DNA of 36,453 nucleotides from Candidatus Cloacimonadota bacterium (GCA_023129415.1 JAGMCF010000139.1:1-36453), one strand, 5' to 3'. Positions 6,714 through 14,854 are shown, counted from the stretch's first letter. The notes: generated from the sequence alone by a model not told the origin. Translations and numbers: made by a program.

Positions 6714-8741
6714 CTATTTCTTAAAAGTTTTCTCAACCAACTTCTCAACAAGTTTATTTTCCGGCTCATAAGGTAGTGTTATTTGACCAATCTCTTGATT
6801 TTTCTTATTCCATTCAATAGCAGTTTCAACAGCACCTGAATTTCTTGCCCATGCTCTGCGAGCCACACCACCCATAACATCCCAATCCAAAGCAGATTTG
6901 ATAATTTCGTCAACTCTTTTGGTTCCATCAAGAACAAGACCGAATCCTCCATTGAATGCTTTTCCAACCCCAACCCCACCACCATTGCTCTCCACAACCA
7001 TTGTCATTCCTCGTGCAATATTCCCACCAAAGCAATGAATAGACATATCAGCACATACATTGCTTCCATCCTTGATATTTGCAGTTTCACGGAAAGGAGA
7101 ATCCGTCCCTCCAGTATCATGATGGTCACGACCAATCATAATAGGACCTACTTCTCTATTTCTTACCATTTCATTGAATTTCAGGGCAATCTTTATTCTT
7201 CCTTCAGCATCTGCATAGAGAATTCTGGCTTGAGAGCCAACAACCAATTTGTTTTTCTCAGCATCTCTTATCCAATGATAATTGTCTCTATCCTGTGACC
7301 TTCGATTAGGATCAATACATTCCATTGCTGCTTTATCCGTCTTTATCAAATCTTCATGTTTTCCACTAAGACAAACCCAACGATAAGGTCCATATCCATA
7401 GTCAAAGCAGATAGGACCCATAATATTTTCTACATAAGATGGGAAGACAAAACCCTCTTTTGTATCTTTTCTATTTTTAGAAATCGCGGTTGCTCCTGCA
7501 TCAAAAACTGCTTTCATAAAGCTATTTCCATAATCCCAGAAATGAGTTCCTTTATCTACCATAATTTTAATCAATTCAAACTGTTTTCGTAAAGAGATGT
7601 CTACTTTTTTCTTGAAAGCATTCAAGTCATTTTTTAGCAAATCCCTTCCTTGTTCAAAAGTCAAACCTTGAGGGGTATAACCGCCTTCATAAACTGCATG
7701 ACAGGAAGTCTGGTCGGAAGCCAACTCAATATCAATATTATTGTCAACAAGATATTGCCATAAGTCAACAATATTACCATAGTATCCGATTGATATTGCT
7801 TCTCTATTGTTTTTGCTTTCTTGCATCCATTCAACAATTTCTTCAAGATCATCAGAATATTTGGAAAGCCAGCCTTGTTCCAGTCTTGTTTTTATTCTAG
7901 AAATATCAACCTCCGCGATAACACCGACTCCACCAGAAATTTCAACAGCTTTTGCCTGTGCTCCACTCATTCCACCAAGACCAGAAGTGACAAAAATATT
8001 GCCTTTCAAATCCTTATTTTCAGGAATACCAAGATACAATCTGCCGGCATTAAGTAAAGTTATGTAAGTGCCATGAACAATACCCTGAGGTCCGATATAC
8101 ATCCATCCGCCAGCAGTCATCTGTCCATAGTTTGTAACACCCATTGCTGCTGCAGTATGAAAATCATCCGGATTATCAAACATTCCAACCATAAGCCCAT
8201 TTGTGCTGATTACCCGTGGACTTTCCGGTCGAGAAGGGAATAATCCAACTGGATGGCCAGAAGCTACAACTAAAGTTTGATGATCTGTCATAATCTGTAA
8301 ATAGTTCTTTATTAATTGATATTGCATCCAATTCTGACAAACCTGACCGCTTTCTCCATAAGTAACCAATTCGTAAGGATATAATGCCACATCAAAATCC
8401 AGATTATTATCAATCATCAATTGGAGTGCTTTTCCTTCTAATATATTACTTTCATATTCATCAACTGGTTTAGCTTTTATTTCACTTTGTGGACGATAAC
8501 GGTAACCATAAATTCTACCTCTATTTTTCAATTCTTCTAAAAATTCAGGAGCTAATTTTTCATGAAGTTCTGAAGGAATATATCGTAGAGCATTTTTTAA
8601 TGCAACTTCAGTTTCTTTTTGGCTTAGATTAAATCCCCTATCAGGTGCTCTTCTAATGCCTTGTTTGAATTCTTGTTTTGGTGGTAGTTCGTTAGATAAT
8701 TTTACAGTCATTGCCTTTGAAACTTCTAAGTTTTTGTTCAT
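6714..8741 (-). CDS. hutU: Urocanate hydratase
   Basis: A 675-residue urocanase, which uses tightly bound NAD+ as an electrophile to convert urocanate to imidazolonepropionate in histidine catabolism. Clear family blocks are YGQMTAGGWMYIGPQGIVHG (about 205-224), TSGLGGMSGAQAKA and GGVGVIAEVD for NAD+ binding, YYGNIVDLWQYLVD, DQTSCH, and GYGPYRWVCLSGKHEDL. The length fits the long form found in anaerobes such as fusobacteria and clostridia. The N-terminal 40 residues are variable; the ATG at 8741 has an AAAGGC sequence upstream. No other hut gene is within the window, so the rest of the pathway must be elsewhere, or the gene may serve a neighbouring amino-acid-fermenting locus. It is separated from the next gene upstream by REP elements. 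Confidence 0.96.
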   Translation of the reverse strand: MNKNLEVSKAMTVKLSNELPPKQEFKQGIRRAPDRGFNLSQKETEVALKNALRYIPSELHEKLAPEFLEELKNRGRIYGYRYRPQSEIKAKPVDEYESNILEGKALQLMIDNNLDFDVALYPYELVTYGESGQVCQNWMQYQLIKNYLQIMTDHQTLVVASGHPVGLFPSRPESPRVISTNGLMVGMFDNPDDFHTAAAMGVTNYGQMTAGGWMYIGPQGIVHGTYITLLNAGRLYLGIPENKDLKGNIFVTSGLGGMSGAQAKAVEISGGVGVIAEVDISRIKTRLEQGWLSKYSDDLEEIVEWMQESKNNREAISIGYYGNIVDLWQYLVDNNIDIELASDQTSCHAVYEGGYTPQGLTFEQGRDLLKNDLNAFKKKVDISLRKQFELIKIMVDKGTHFWDYGNSFMKAVFDAGATAISKNRKDTKEGFVFPSYVENIMGPICFDYGYGPYRWVCLSGKHEDLIKTDKAAMECIDPNRRSQDRDNYHWIRDAEKNKLVVGSQARILYADAEGRIKIALKFNEMVRNREVGPIMIGRDHHDTGGTDSPFRETANIKDGSNVCADMSIHCFGGNIARGMTMVVESNGGGVGVGKAFNGGFGLVLDGTKRVDEIIKSALDWDVMGGVARRAWARNSGAVETAIEWNKKNQEIGQITLPYEPENKLVEKLVEKTFKK

Positions 8742-8764
8742 AATGTTTGCCTTTTTATAATTTT

Positions 8765-8896
8765 GGAGTAGCCGAGTCTCTCGGCTATAATCGGCGACGG
8801 AGTCACCGACTCCATATTTATGGAGTAGCCAAGTCTCTTGGCTTAATAAGGCGACAAAGTCGCCTACTCCATATCGGTGAGAGATCCACCGACTCC
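8765..8896. repeat. REP/BIME cluster on the 3' side of the RAYT gene
   Basis: Unit 8765-8813 starts GGAGTAGCCGAG with stem CCGAG/CTCGG and ends in an inverted unit closing with ACTCC. Unit 8822-8870 starts GGAGTAGCCAAG with stem CCAAG/CTTGG and ends GGCGAC/GTCGCC followed by CTACTCC, which gives GTAG at both ends in inverted orientation. A third, partial unit reaches 8896. The G/A change in the stem is matched by a C/T change in the other arm. The cluster sits between the RAYT remnant and hutU, and occupies the hutU upstream region. Confidence 0.82.
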
Positions 8897-8901
8897 ATAT
8901 A

Positions 8902-9573
8902 TTATTCTGGTTCTCTTACTTTTACTCTATTAAAAGGATATTTTTTTATTATTTTTAGAATGCTTTCTTTATCATTTTCATAATAATATTTAAAACTACA
9001 AAATTTATAATCTTCACTTCTTTTAACATAACCATGCTTAACCCCGTTAAATATTTTACCTCTACCCCTTTACCTTGTTGAATATTTTCTTATATATATG
9101 CTTCTTTAGAGTGAATCATTTTTTCGTCTGTATTTAACGGGGTGAACTGGATTATAATGAATATAATTAAATCTGGCATAAAAAGAATTCTCAGATGTTA
9201 TCACAGTATCCCAATATTGAAACCAAACCTGATGACCGATTTTGTTATCCATTTTGTTTATTGTTATTGCTGTAAAACGATGTATATCTGCAATTATTTT
9301 TGATAAACTCTTTGCATTGTCTTTTGAGTTTAAAAGTATGTGATAATGGTTATCTGCAACAAAATAGGCTATCATTTGCCAAATATTTCTTTCAACAAAG
9401 TTCAGAAAAATTGAATCAAGCAATATCTGTTTTCTTTCATCATCATAAAAAGGTCTGGTGTTTTCTATTGTATGAGCAGTTATAATATAATATGCCTGAT
9501 CTATAAAAAGATGAGCAGGTGAATGGTTATAGTTAGTGTATTTACCTAATCGCTTATCAACTCTAAAAAACAT
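8902..9573 (-). pseudogene. REP-associated tyrosine transposase (RAYT, Y1/HUH), split by an insertion
   Basis: The first part (9573 to 9145, 143 codons) has the HUH motif in VADNHYHILL (H76, H78) and WFQYWDTVITSENSFYARFNYIHYNPV, the tyrosine-bearing helix region of IS200/REP transposases. After V143 the frame runs into a palindromic element (HPVKYRR...) and stops at 9106. The missing C-terminus is intact beyond that element: 9039 to 8902 encodes KHGYVKRSEDYKFCSFKYYY and continues to VKVREPE plus a stop, exactly the expected continuation of YNPV. Removing the 105-bp insert restores one 188-residue protein. The catalytic motifs lie upstream of the break, so partial activity of the 155-residue product cannot be excluded. 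REP-like sequences flank the gene on both sides. Confidence 0.9.
9040..9144. mobile_element. Palindromic ACCCYG-family element inserted in RAYT
   Basis: A 105-bp insertion with inverted ends ACCCCGTTAAATA (9041-9053) and TATTTAACGGGGT (9131-9143). The trinucleotide AAC occurs at both junctions (9040-9042 and 9145-9147), whereas the uninterrupted gene needs only one copy, which suggests a 3-bp target duplication. The interior is AT-rich and has no gene. Relatives with the same end pattern lie at 11557-11750, 21426-21553, 24938-25041, 29752-29811 and 35317-35484. Confidence 0.82.
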
Positions 9574-9595
9574 ATTTAAATCTTAAATTTTTTAT

Positions 9596-9720
9596 GGAGC
9601 AGCCAAATCTCTTGGCAAAAAAACGGCGACGGAGTCACCGACTCCATATTATTTCTGGAGTAGCTCCCAATTTAATTGGGAGGTCTCTCGGCTTAATAAG
9701 GCGACAGAGTCGCCTACTCC
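9596..9720. repeat. REP/BIME cluster on the 5' side of the RAYT gene
   Basis: Unit 9596-9645 begins GGAGCAGCCAAATCTC and closes with an inverted unit ending ACTCC. Unit 9657-9720 begins GGAGTAG, contains a TCCCAATTTAATTGGGA hairpin, and ends GGCGACAGAGTCGCC followed by TACTCC. With 8765-8896 this brackets the RAYT gene on both sides, the arrangement called a REPtron. It fills the gap between the RAYT start and the eIF-2B-like stop. Confidence 0.82.
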
Positions 9721-9727
9721 AAACAAA

Positions 9728-10477
9728 CTAAGTAATTAACTTTGTAACAAACTTATTTTCAATCTTCTCAAAATACTGTCCAAGTTTTGTTAAATCCAAT
9801 CTGTCTGTATTTACAATTTTTGATTTTGAAGCAATAACATAAATATGCTTTTGAAAATAATTTGCCAATAATGCTAATTGCAAAGTGCCAACTTTATTAA
9901 TAAAAAAATTCTCTGTAATAGCATCAGTTCCTATTAATATAAAATCAATCTGTGAAATATAATTTGATATTTCAGAATCCTCTATAAGTGTAGAATTAAT
10001 GGATTTTTTCTGAAAATATTCATTTAATTTTTTCCCTTCACCCAAAGGTAATGAGTGACAACAAAAAATCTTACTTACTTTATCCGAATAATAATCTATT
10101 ACATTTCTAATTGAAGAACTATTACTAAAAGTCAATAACTCAACTGATTTTGAAAAAAGAAATTGTGAATGTTCAATATATTTTTTATCTAATAATACAT
10201 TTTGAATTTTGTTTATATTCTGTTGATTTATTGGAATATTATAAAGAATTTCCTCAATTTTTAAAATCGGACTCATTTGAGGAAAGTAATCAGAACATTG
10301 TTTGATGAAATCTTTGATATGTTTTTCATTTAATTTAGATTTAAATAATTTTTTTATGAGTTGTAATTCTTGGAGAGCTAATTCTCCTGCCCCAGAAGAA
10401 CGATTGGAAAGGAATTGCTCGACTTCTTGCTCAATCATTGGATATAAATTATAATTGTCATAATGCTTTGCTGTCAT
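9728..10477 (-). CDS. eIF-2B/ribose-1,5-bisphosphate isomerase-like protein
   Basis: A 249-residue member of the eIF-2B alpha/beta/delta superfamily, a relative of MtnA and archaeal ribose-1,5-bisphosphate isomerase. The superfamily signature is in the C-terminal half: FILIGTDAITENFFINKVGT (about 184-203), with the conserved Asp, followed by ALLANYFQKHIYVIAS. The helical N-terminal half is divergent. The MtnA-type catalytic cysteine motif HCNAG is replaced by IFCCHSLPLGEG, so the reaction may differ. The annotated ATG at 10477 lies at the edge of a repeat, and residues 1-7 may be repeat-derived; the Met at codon 14 (10438) is an alternative start. Neither has a good ribosome site. A sugar-phosphate isomerase or regulatory role is inferred only from the fold. 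Confidence 0.75.
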   Translation of the reverse strand: MTAKHYDNYNLYPMIEQEVEQFLSNRSSGAGELALQELQLIKKLFKSKLNEKHIKDFIKQCSDYFPQMSPILKIEEILYNIPINQQNINKIQNVLLDKKYIEHSQFLFSKSVELLTFSNSSSIRNVIDYYSDKVSKIFCCHSLPLGEGKKLNEYFQKKSINSTLIEDSEISNYISQIDFILIGTDAITENFFINKVGTLQLALLANYFQKHIYVIASKSKIVNTDRLDLTKLGQYFEKIENKFVTKLIT

Positions 10478-10715
10478 ATGGCTTCGCCATCAAAACGCTT
10501 CGCTATCAAAATGGCTGAAGCCGTCATAACGCTTCAGGCTACGGCGTCCAGACGAGTCGCTATCAAAACGCTCCGCTGTCAAAATGGCTATTTTTGACGC
10601 TCCGACCTTGCTTCGCCGAAGCCTGTCCGCCGTAGAACTTCGGAAGGTGGGCTTCGCGAAGGCAAGAGGAGCATTTGACTATATTTGACGATTCGTCAGT
10701 TGGCGAATCTTATGA
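10478..10715. repeat. Degenerate GC-rich repeat cluster upstream of eIF-2B-like gene
   Basis: This 238-bp non-coding stretch is clearly richer in G and C than its surroundings. It contains repeated words such as ATCAAAACGCT, AAAATGGCT and TTTGACG, plus self-complementary pieces such as CTTCGCCGAAG and GATTCGTCAGTTGGCGAATC. It has the look of several nested intergenic repeats. No gene was seen, and it must include any promoter of the downstream gene. Confidence 0.6.
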
Positions 10716-11525
10716 TTATATTTTCTTCACCCATCCCTCAGTAAAATAAACCATATTAACATCTTCTAAATTTAGATTTAATATACTTTTGCCTAAAATC
10801 TTGAATTTTTCAGGATTATCACTAACAAAAAATTGATACTTGCCTTTCATATTTTTAGAATTTTTAAAAGGATAATTTTCCAAAACCTCACTGGCAAGTG
10901 ATTCAGCAGAATCAATAAGAATAATCTTACTTCCAATAATTTCTTTTATTACATCCTTCAAAACAGGATAATGTGTACATCCCAAAATTAATGTATCAAT
11001 ATCATAATTAATTAAATCTTTAAGGTATTCTTCTAAAACTTGTTTTGTTACTGAATGCTTTATCCAATCTTCTTCTACAAAAGGGACAAGCAAAGGTGTT
11101 GGTTTACTGAATGTCGAACAGTTTTCATTCAACTTTTTTATTACCTTTTCATAAGCTCCACTTTTTATTGTCCCTTCAGTACCAATTATACCGATTTTGT
11201 TGTTTTTTGTAACCTTAATTGCTTTCTTAGCACCTGACTCAATAACACCAATGATTGGAATATCAAAATCCTTTTTCAGTTCATCCAGAGCATAAGCAGA
11301 GGAAGTATTACATGCAACTATTAACAATTTAATATTCTGTTGGATAAGAAAACTTGCATTTTGCAAAGAATATTGAATGATTGTATTTTTTGATTTTGAC
11401 CCATAGGGAACACGAGCTGTATCACCAAAATAAATAATATCCTGAGATGGCAAACTGCGTCTAATTGCATCAAATACAGTCAAGCCACCTACTCCTGAAT
11501 CAAAAATTCCGATCGGGTTATTCAT
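10716..11525 (-). CDS. murI: Glutamate racemase
   Basis: A 269-residue cofactor-independent racemase that supplies D-glutamate for peptidoglycan. It shows NPIGIFDSGVGGLTV with the catalytic-site Asp and Ser (D9, S10), IIYFGDTARVPYGSKS, the first catalytic cysteine C72 in VACNTSSAYAL, and the second, C183, in LILGCTHYPVL. Length and motif order are standard. The ATG at 11525 lacks a strong ribosome site. The gene stands between two repeat-rich gaps, so it is probably expressed alone or with the eIF-2B-like gene after a 238-bp spacer. It fits a Gram-negative cell with a normal wall. Confidence 0.96.
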   Translation of the reverse strand: MNNPIGIFDSGVGGLTVFDAIRRSLPSQDIIYFGDTARVPYGSKSKNTIIQYSLQNASFLIQQNIKLLIVACNTSSAYALDELKKDFDIPIIGVIESGAKKAIKVTKNNKIGIIGTEGTIKSGAYEKVIKKLNENCSTFSKPTPLLVPFVEEDWIKHSVTKQVLEEYLKDLINYDIDTLILGCTHYPVLKDVIKEIIGSKIILIDSAESLASEVLENYPFKNSKNMKGKYQFFVSDNPEKFKILGKSILNLNLEDVNMVYFTEGWVKKI

Positions 11526-11556
11526 AATTTAAGAAACAATTTTATACTCTTTATAT

Positions 11557-11750
11557 GTCAACCCCGTGTAATAACGAAGCATTTTATATTACACGGGGTC
11601 AACCCTGTGTAATACTATATTTCATGGAGTCAACCCTGTGTAATAACGAAGCATTTTATATTACACGGGGTCAACCCAGATGATACTATATGTTAAAATA
11701 ATCATCTTTTATAAAACCAAACATGTAAAATATATTACACTGGGTCAAGT
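11557..11750. repeat. Tandem ACCCYG-family palindromes
   Basis: ACCCCGTGTAATA (11561-11573) pairs with TATTACACGGGGT (11587-11599). A second unit beginning ACCCTGTGTAATA ends at 11675 with the same right arm, and a lone right arm TATTACACTGGGT lies near 11731-11745. The loop ACGAAGCATTTTA is repeated exactly in the two units. It fills most of the murI upstream region. Same end pattern as the RAYT insertion but a different inner stem. Confidence 0.8.
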
Positions 11751-11785
11751 TTTCAATAGAAGTTTTTAGACCTTTAGTATTTATT

Positions 11786-11936
11786 TCACCACCGAGAACA
11801 CCGAGATTCACCGAAAACTATTTATTTATTTTCTATTCGGTGTCCTTCGGTGTTCTCGGCCTGCCTGGCGTAGCCTCCACCCTCCGTCCCGATTCTTATC
11901 GGGACTGCGGAGGACGGGTTGGCAAAGACAGGTGGT
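11786..11936. repeat. ACCGAGAACACC inverted repeat with nested GC-rich element
   Basis: CACCGAGAACACCGAG (near 11790) pairs with TTCGGTGTTCTCGG (11846-11859). This runs directly into a GC-rich stretch containing CCTCCGTCCCGATTC and GGGACTGCGGAGG, a second hairpin, and CCTGCCTGGC. These look like two nested dispersed repeats. The block ends just before the stop of the PLP enzyme gene, on its downstream side, so it could help end that transcript. No coding potential was seen. Confidence 0.7.
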
Positions 11937-11943
11937 TAATTAA

Positions 11944-13407
11944 CTAATATTTTTTCAACAAACCTGTTCTTTTGTTGAATTCAATAATTTCTTCATCCCA
12001 TTCCTCAATTTTAGCAAACTGACTTTTCCAATAATTTTCATCATACCATTGAGCATTTAATTCATCAAGTGATTTGCCTTGCTGTTCAATCCAGGTAAAG
12101 TATTTAAGGTTATGCATTCTTCTTTTGTCATAATAGGTTAATTCAATCATATAATCTGTTGTAATTCCCATTAATCTTCTTTCAAAATCGACTGCTGCAT
12201 CTTTTTCGGTGTATTCACCTAATCGTTCTCGTTCTTCCAAAATTCTGGATTGATACAACTCCATAGAATCAGTTGCAACGGTTAATATTACATCATTTTC
12301 ATTCATTTCATAATATTTTGCCATTTTGATTGCGCCAATCAGGTTTGCAATTGATGAAATTCCAAACAGATCAAGCCTTTCAACAAATTGTGGCACAATT
12401 CCTTGTTTGGTGAGAAATTTTTTACCTTTTGGCTCATTAAAAAGTCTCATCAATCGTATTGATGCTTCATCATCTATACCTGCAACCATATCCATATTTT
12501 TTATATTATGAATCCACGGCACATGTTTGTCACCAATTCCTTCAATTCGGTGTCCACCATATCCGTTATAAAGAAGAGTTGGACACTGAAGAGCTTCTCC
12601 AGCACAAACCTTTATCAAAGGAAATTTTTCTCTTAAATAATCACAAGAGCCTAAAGTGCCTGCAGAACCTTGTGTCAAGAAAATGGCGCTTAATTTTTGC
12701 CTTTCTTTTTTTTCATTATTGAAAACCTCTTCCATTGCTCTACCTGTAACTGCATAATGCCACAAAGCATTCCCGATTTCATCAAATTGATTGAGTACAA
12801 CAATTTCATCTCCTCTTTCAGCTTTCAATTCTTTAGTTTTATCATAAATTTCTTTTACATTACTTTCGCATCCTGGAGTAGCAAATACTTCTGAACCGAC
12901 TTTATGAAGCCAATCAAACCGCTCTTGGGACATCCCTTCTGGCAAAATGGAAATTGAATCACATCCAAGAAGAAAAGAATCATAAGCACCACCGCGACAA
13001 TAATTGCCTGTTGAGGGCCAAAGAGCTTTTTGTGTAGTTGGATCAAATTTTCCTGTTACAAGTTTTTCTACAAGTGGACCAAATGTAGCCCCAACTTTGT
13101 GAGAACCTGTTGGAAAATATTTACCAATCAGAACAAGGATTCTGGCTTTCACACCGCTCAATTCTTTTGGAATTTCCAGATAGTTAACCTTTCCAAATCC
13201 ACCTCCAAATTTTACAGGTTCGTTTTTCCAGGTAATTCTGAAAAGATTTAAAGGATTCAAATCCCATAAACCAATTTTCTTCAATTCCTTCTTTATCCCA
13301 TCTGGAATAAGTTCTGGATTTTCCATTTGTTTATAGGTTGGCATGATAATATTCTTTTCACGACAACGGTGAATTGTATTTTCTAAAATTTGTTCTTTAG
13401 ATCTCAT
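11944..13407 (-). CDS. PLP-dependent fold-type II lyase/synthase-like enzyme
   Basis: A 487-residue enzyme of the tryptophan-synthase-beta/threonine-synthase fold. The probable Schiff-base lysine is K104 in PTGSHKVGATFG. It is followed by WPSTGNYCRGGAYDSFLLGC (substrate loop region) and a glycine-rich phosphate-binding loop in LTQGSAGTLGS. It is much longer than diaminopropionate ammonia-lyase (YgeX, about 400 residues), and its lysine neighbourhood is different, so it is not a simple YgeX orthologue. It has a strong AAAGGAG site. It lies downstream of carbamate kinase and a carbamoyltransferase on the same strand, which suggests that it removes ammonia or another beta- or gamma-group from an amino acid made by, or feeding, the carbamoyl pathway. 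The substrate is unknown; a cysteine/serine-type beta-elimination is one alternative. Confidence 0.82.
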   Translation of the reverse strand: MRSKEQILENTIHRCREKNIIMPTYKQMENPELIPDGIKKELKKIGLWDLNPLNLFRITWKNEPVKFGGGFGKVNYLEIPKELSGVKARILVLIGKYFPTGSHKVGATFGPLVEKLVTGKFDPTTQKALWPSTGNYCRGGAYDSFLLGCDSISILPEGMSQERFDWLHKVGSEVFATPGCESNVKEIYDKTKELKAERGDEIVVLNQFDEIGNALWHYAVTGRAMEEVFNNEKKERQKLSAIFLTQGSAGTLGSCDYLREKFPLIKVCAGEALQCPTLLYNGYGGHRIEGIGDKHVPWIHNIKNMDMVAGIDDEASIRLMRLFNEPKGKKFLTKQGIVPQFVERLDLFGISSIANLIGAIKMAKYYEMNENDVILTVATDSMELYQSRILEERERLGEYTEKDAAVDFERRLMGITTDYMIELTYYDKRRMHNLKYFTWIEQQGKSLDELNAQWYDENYWKSQFAKIEEWDEEIIEFNKRTGLLKKY

Positions 13408-13443
13408 TTAGACTCCTTTAAAGTACCTAAGTTTCAAAGTAGC

Positions 13444-13883
13444 ATAGTGACAAAGTATATTACTTTTTTGTATTTCTAATTTTGGAAATTAAGCTGCAAA
13501 TCATTCTTTCAATTTCTCGGGATTTCTCAAAAATATTTTTGTAAGTAATGTTTGATATATAGTTTTGTTCTAAAGAGATATCTATTTGTGTTTGTACTTC
13601 GAAAAGAGAACCAATAGAAATATTTAAAAATCTAATGAATTCTTTAGGAGATTTTCTACCAAATCCCTCAGCAATATTACATGGAATTGAGATAGATGCA
13701 CGTCTTAGTTGCGAAATTAATGTAAACTCTTCATTTTTGGGAAAATTCTTTGTAATCCTATAAATATCAGAGACAAAAATCATAGACTTTTGCCAGACTA
13801 TTAAATCTCTATAAGTTTTAATCATAAAAAATGCCCATTAAATATCACTTTGTAACTTTGACACTTTGCTTCTTTGTCACTAT
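13444..13883. mobile_element. Four-helix-bundle gene cassette with 12-bp inverted ends
   Basis: ATAGTGACAAAG (13444-13455) and CTTTGTCACTAT (13872-13883) are exact complements that bracket the four-helix-bundle gene. The right end abuts the stop codon of carbamate kinase. Additional ACTTTG words (TTTGTAACTTTGACACTTTG near 13849) lie inside the right end, a pattern common around such genes. This suggests that the gene arrived as a small cassette within the operon. No transposase is encoded, and I could not define a target duplication. Confidence 0.55.
13460..13825 (-). CDS. Four helix bundle (S23/IVS-type) protein
   Basis: A 121-residue all-helical protein of the family first seen in 23S rRNA intervening sequences and related to the Avd accessory proteins of diversity-generating retroelements. 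Family marks are YRDLIVWQKSM near the N-terminus, the helix LISQLRRASISIPCNIAEGF (about 37-56) and GRKSPKEFIRFLNISIGSL, with the usual C-terminal helix. There is no rRNA, reverse transcriptase or variable repeat nearby, so it is a stand-alone copy. It sits between carbamate kinase and the PLP enzyme in a short cassette with inverted ends and has only a weak ribosome site. Function unknown; these proteins form pentameric bundles and may bind nucleic acid. Confidence 0.9.
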   Translation of the reverse strand: MIKTYRDLIVWQKSMIFVSDIYRITKNFPKNEEFTLISQLRRASISIPCNIAEGFGRKSPKEFIRFLNISIGSLFEVQTQIDISLEQNYISNITYKNIFEKSREIERMICSLISKIRNTKK

Positions 13884-14824
13884 TATTTCACTATTCTTGT
13901 TCCTGCTTTTCCTGCAACTGCATCTGCTATCAGTTCTGGAGTAGTAATAATAACTGCTTTTCCACCATCTTCAAGAAATTCAATTGCAGACTCAATTTTA
14001 GGAAGCATACTCCCTTTTTGGAAATGCCCTTCAGCGCAGTACTGTTTTGCTTCCTGTAATGACATTTCAGAAATTGCTTGCTGGTTTTCAGTTCCAAAAT
14101 TCAGGTAAACATGCTCAACAGGTGTAGAAATTATTAAGTAATCTGCTTTAAGATTTCGCGCTAATAATGAAGATGCTCTATCTTTATCTATAACCGCTGA
14201 AACACCACATAGATTTCCGTATTCATCTTTAATTACAGGAATTCCCCCACCCCCAACAGCAATAACTATAAAATCGTTTTTTACTAAATTTTCAATAGCA
14301 TCCTGTTCAATAATTTTAATAGGAATAGGAGATGCTACTACTCTACGGAATCCTCTACCTGCATCTTCAATGATATCCCAATTATATTTCTTTTTTTTCA
14401 CTTGTGCATCTTCTTCTGTTAAGAATGGACCAATTGGCTTTGTTGGTAGTTTGAAAGCAATATCATTCTTATCAACTAAAACTTGAGTAACAACAGTTGC
14501 AACACCTTTTTTAATCCCTTTTTCTTTCAAAATATTTCCAATTGCTTGCTGGATTTGGTAACCAATCGCACCCTGTGTATCTGCTCCTGCTGAAGGAATG
14601 GGAACCTCGTGAAGCTGATTTTTAGAAATTTCTGACCGAAGAAGAATAAAACCGATTTGAGGACCATTGCCATGAGTAACTATAATATTCATTCCTTCCG
14701 CGATAAGTTTTACAATATGTTGAGATGTTTCAAAAATACAATTATATTGATCTTCAACTGTTTGATGATCTTTATCTTTGATTAAAGAATTCCCCCCAAT
14801 AGCAACTACTGCTAATTTTGGCAT
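13883..14824 (-). CDS. Carbamate kinase
   Basis: A 313-residue amino-acid-kinase-fold enzyme that transfers phosphate from carbamoyl phosphate to ADP, giving ATP, CO2 and ammonia in catabolism. It shows VAIGGNSLI at the N-terminus, IIVTHGNGPQIGFILLRSE (about 48-66), the PIPSAGADTQGAIGYQIQQA segment typical of ArcC/YqeA, VIAVGGGGIPVI and VIDKDRASSLLA for nucleotide binding, and FQKGSMLPKIESAIEFLE near the C-terminus. A strong GGAGG site precedes the ATG. It starts 30 bp after the carbamoyltransferase (14855-15892) on the same strand, so the two are surely co-expressed and would form a carbamoyl-phosphate-to-ATP module. It could be called yqeA or arcC; with no arginine deiminase nearby, I leave the symbol open. 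Confidence 0.95.
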   Translation of the reverse strand: MPKLAVVAIGGNSLIKDKDHQTVEDQYNCIFETSQHIVKLIAEGMNIIVTHGNGPQIGFILLRSEISKNQLHEVPIPSAGADTQGAIGYQIQQAIGNILKEKGIKKGVATVVTQVLVDKNDIAFKLPTKPIGPFLTEEDAQVKKKKYNWDIIEDAGRGFRRVVASPIPIKIIEQDAIENLVKNDFIVIAVGGGGIPVIKDEYGNLCGVSAVIDKDRASSLLARNLKADYLIISTPVEHVYLNFGTENQQAISEMSLQEAKQYCAEGHFQKGSMLPKIESAIEFLEDGGKAVIITTPELIADAVAGKAGTRIVK

Positions 14825-14854
14825 CTATTTTTCCTCCGTCTTGTAAAAATTTTC

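Noticed and set aside
8747-8983. Plus-strand open frames of 60-90 codons across REP and intergenic DNA
   Set aside because: They are repeat-derived or antisense to clear genes, with low-complexity composition and no ribosome sites.
13460-13825. Diversity-generating retroelement, suggested by the Avd-like four-helix protein
   Set aside because: No reverse transcriptase, template repeat or variable repeat is present nearby.
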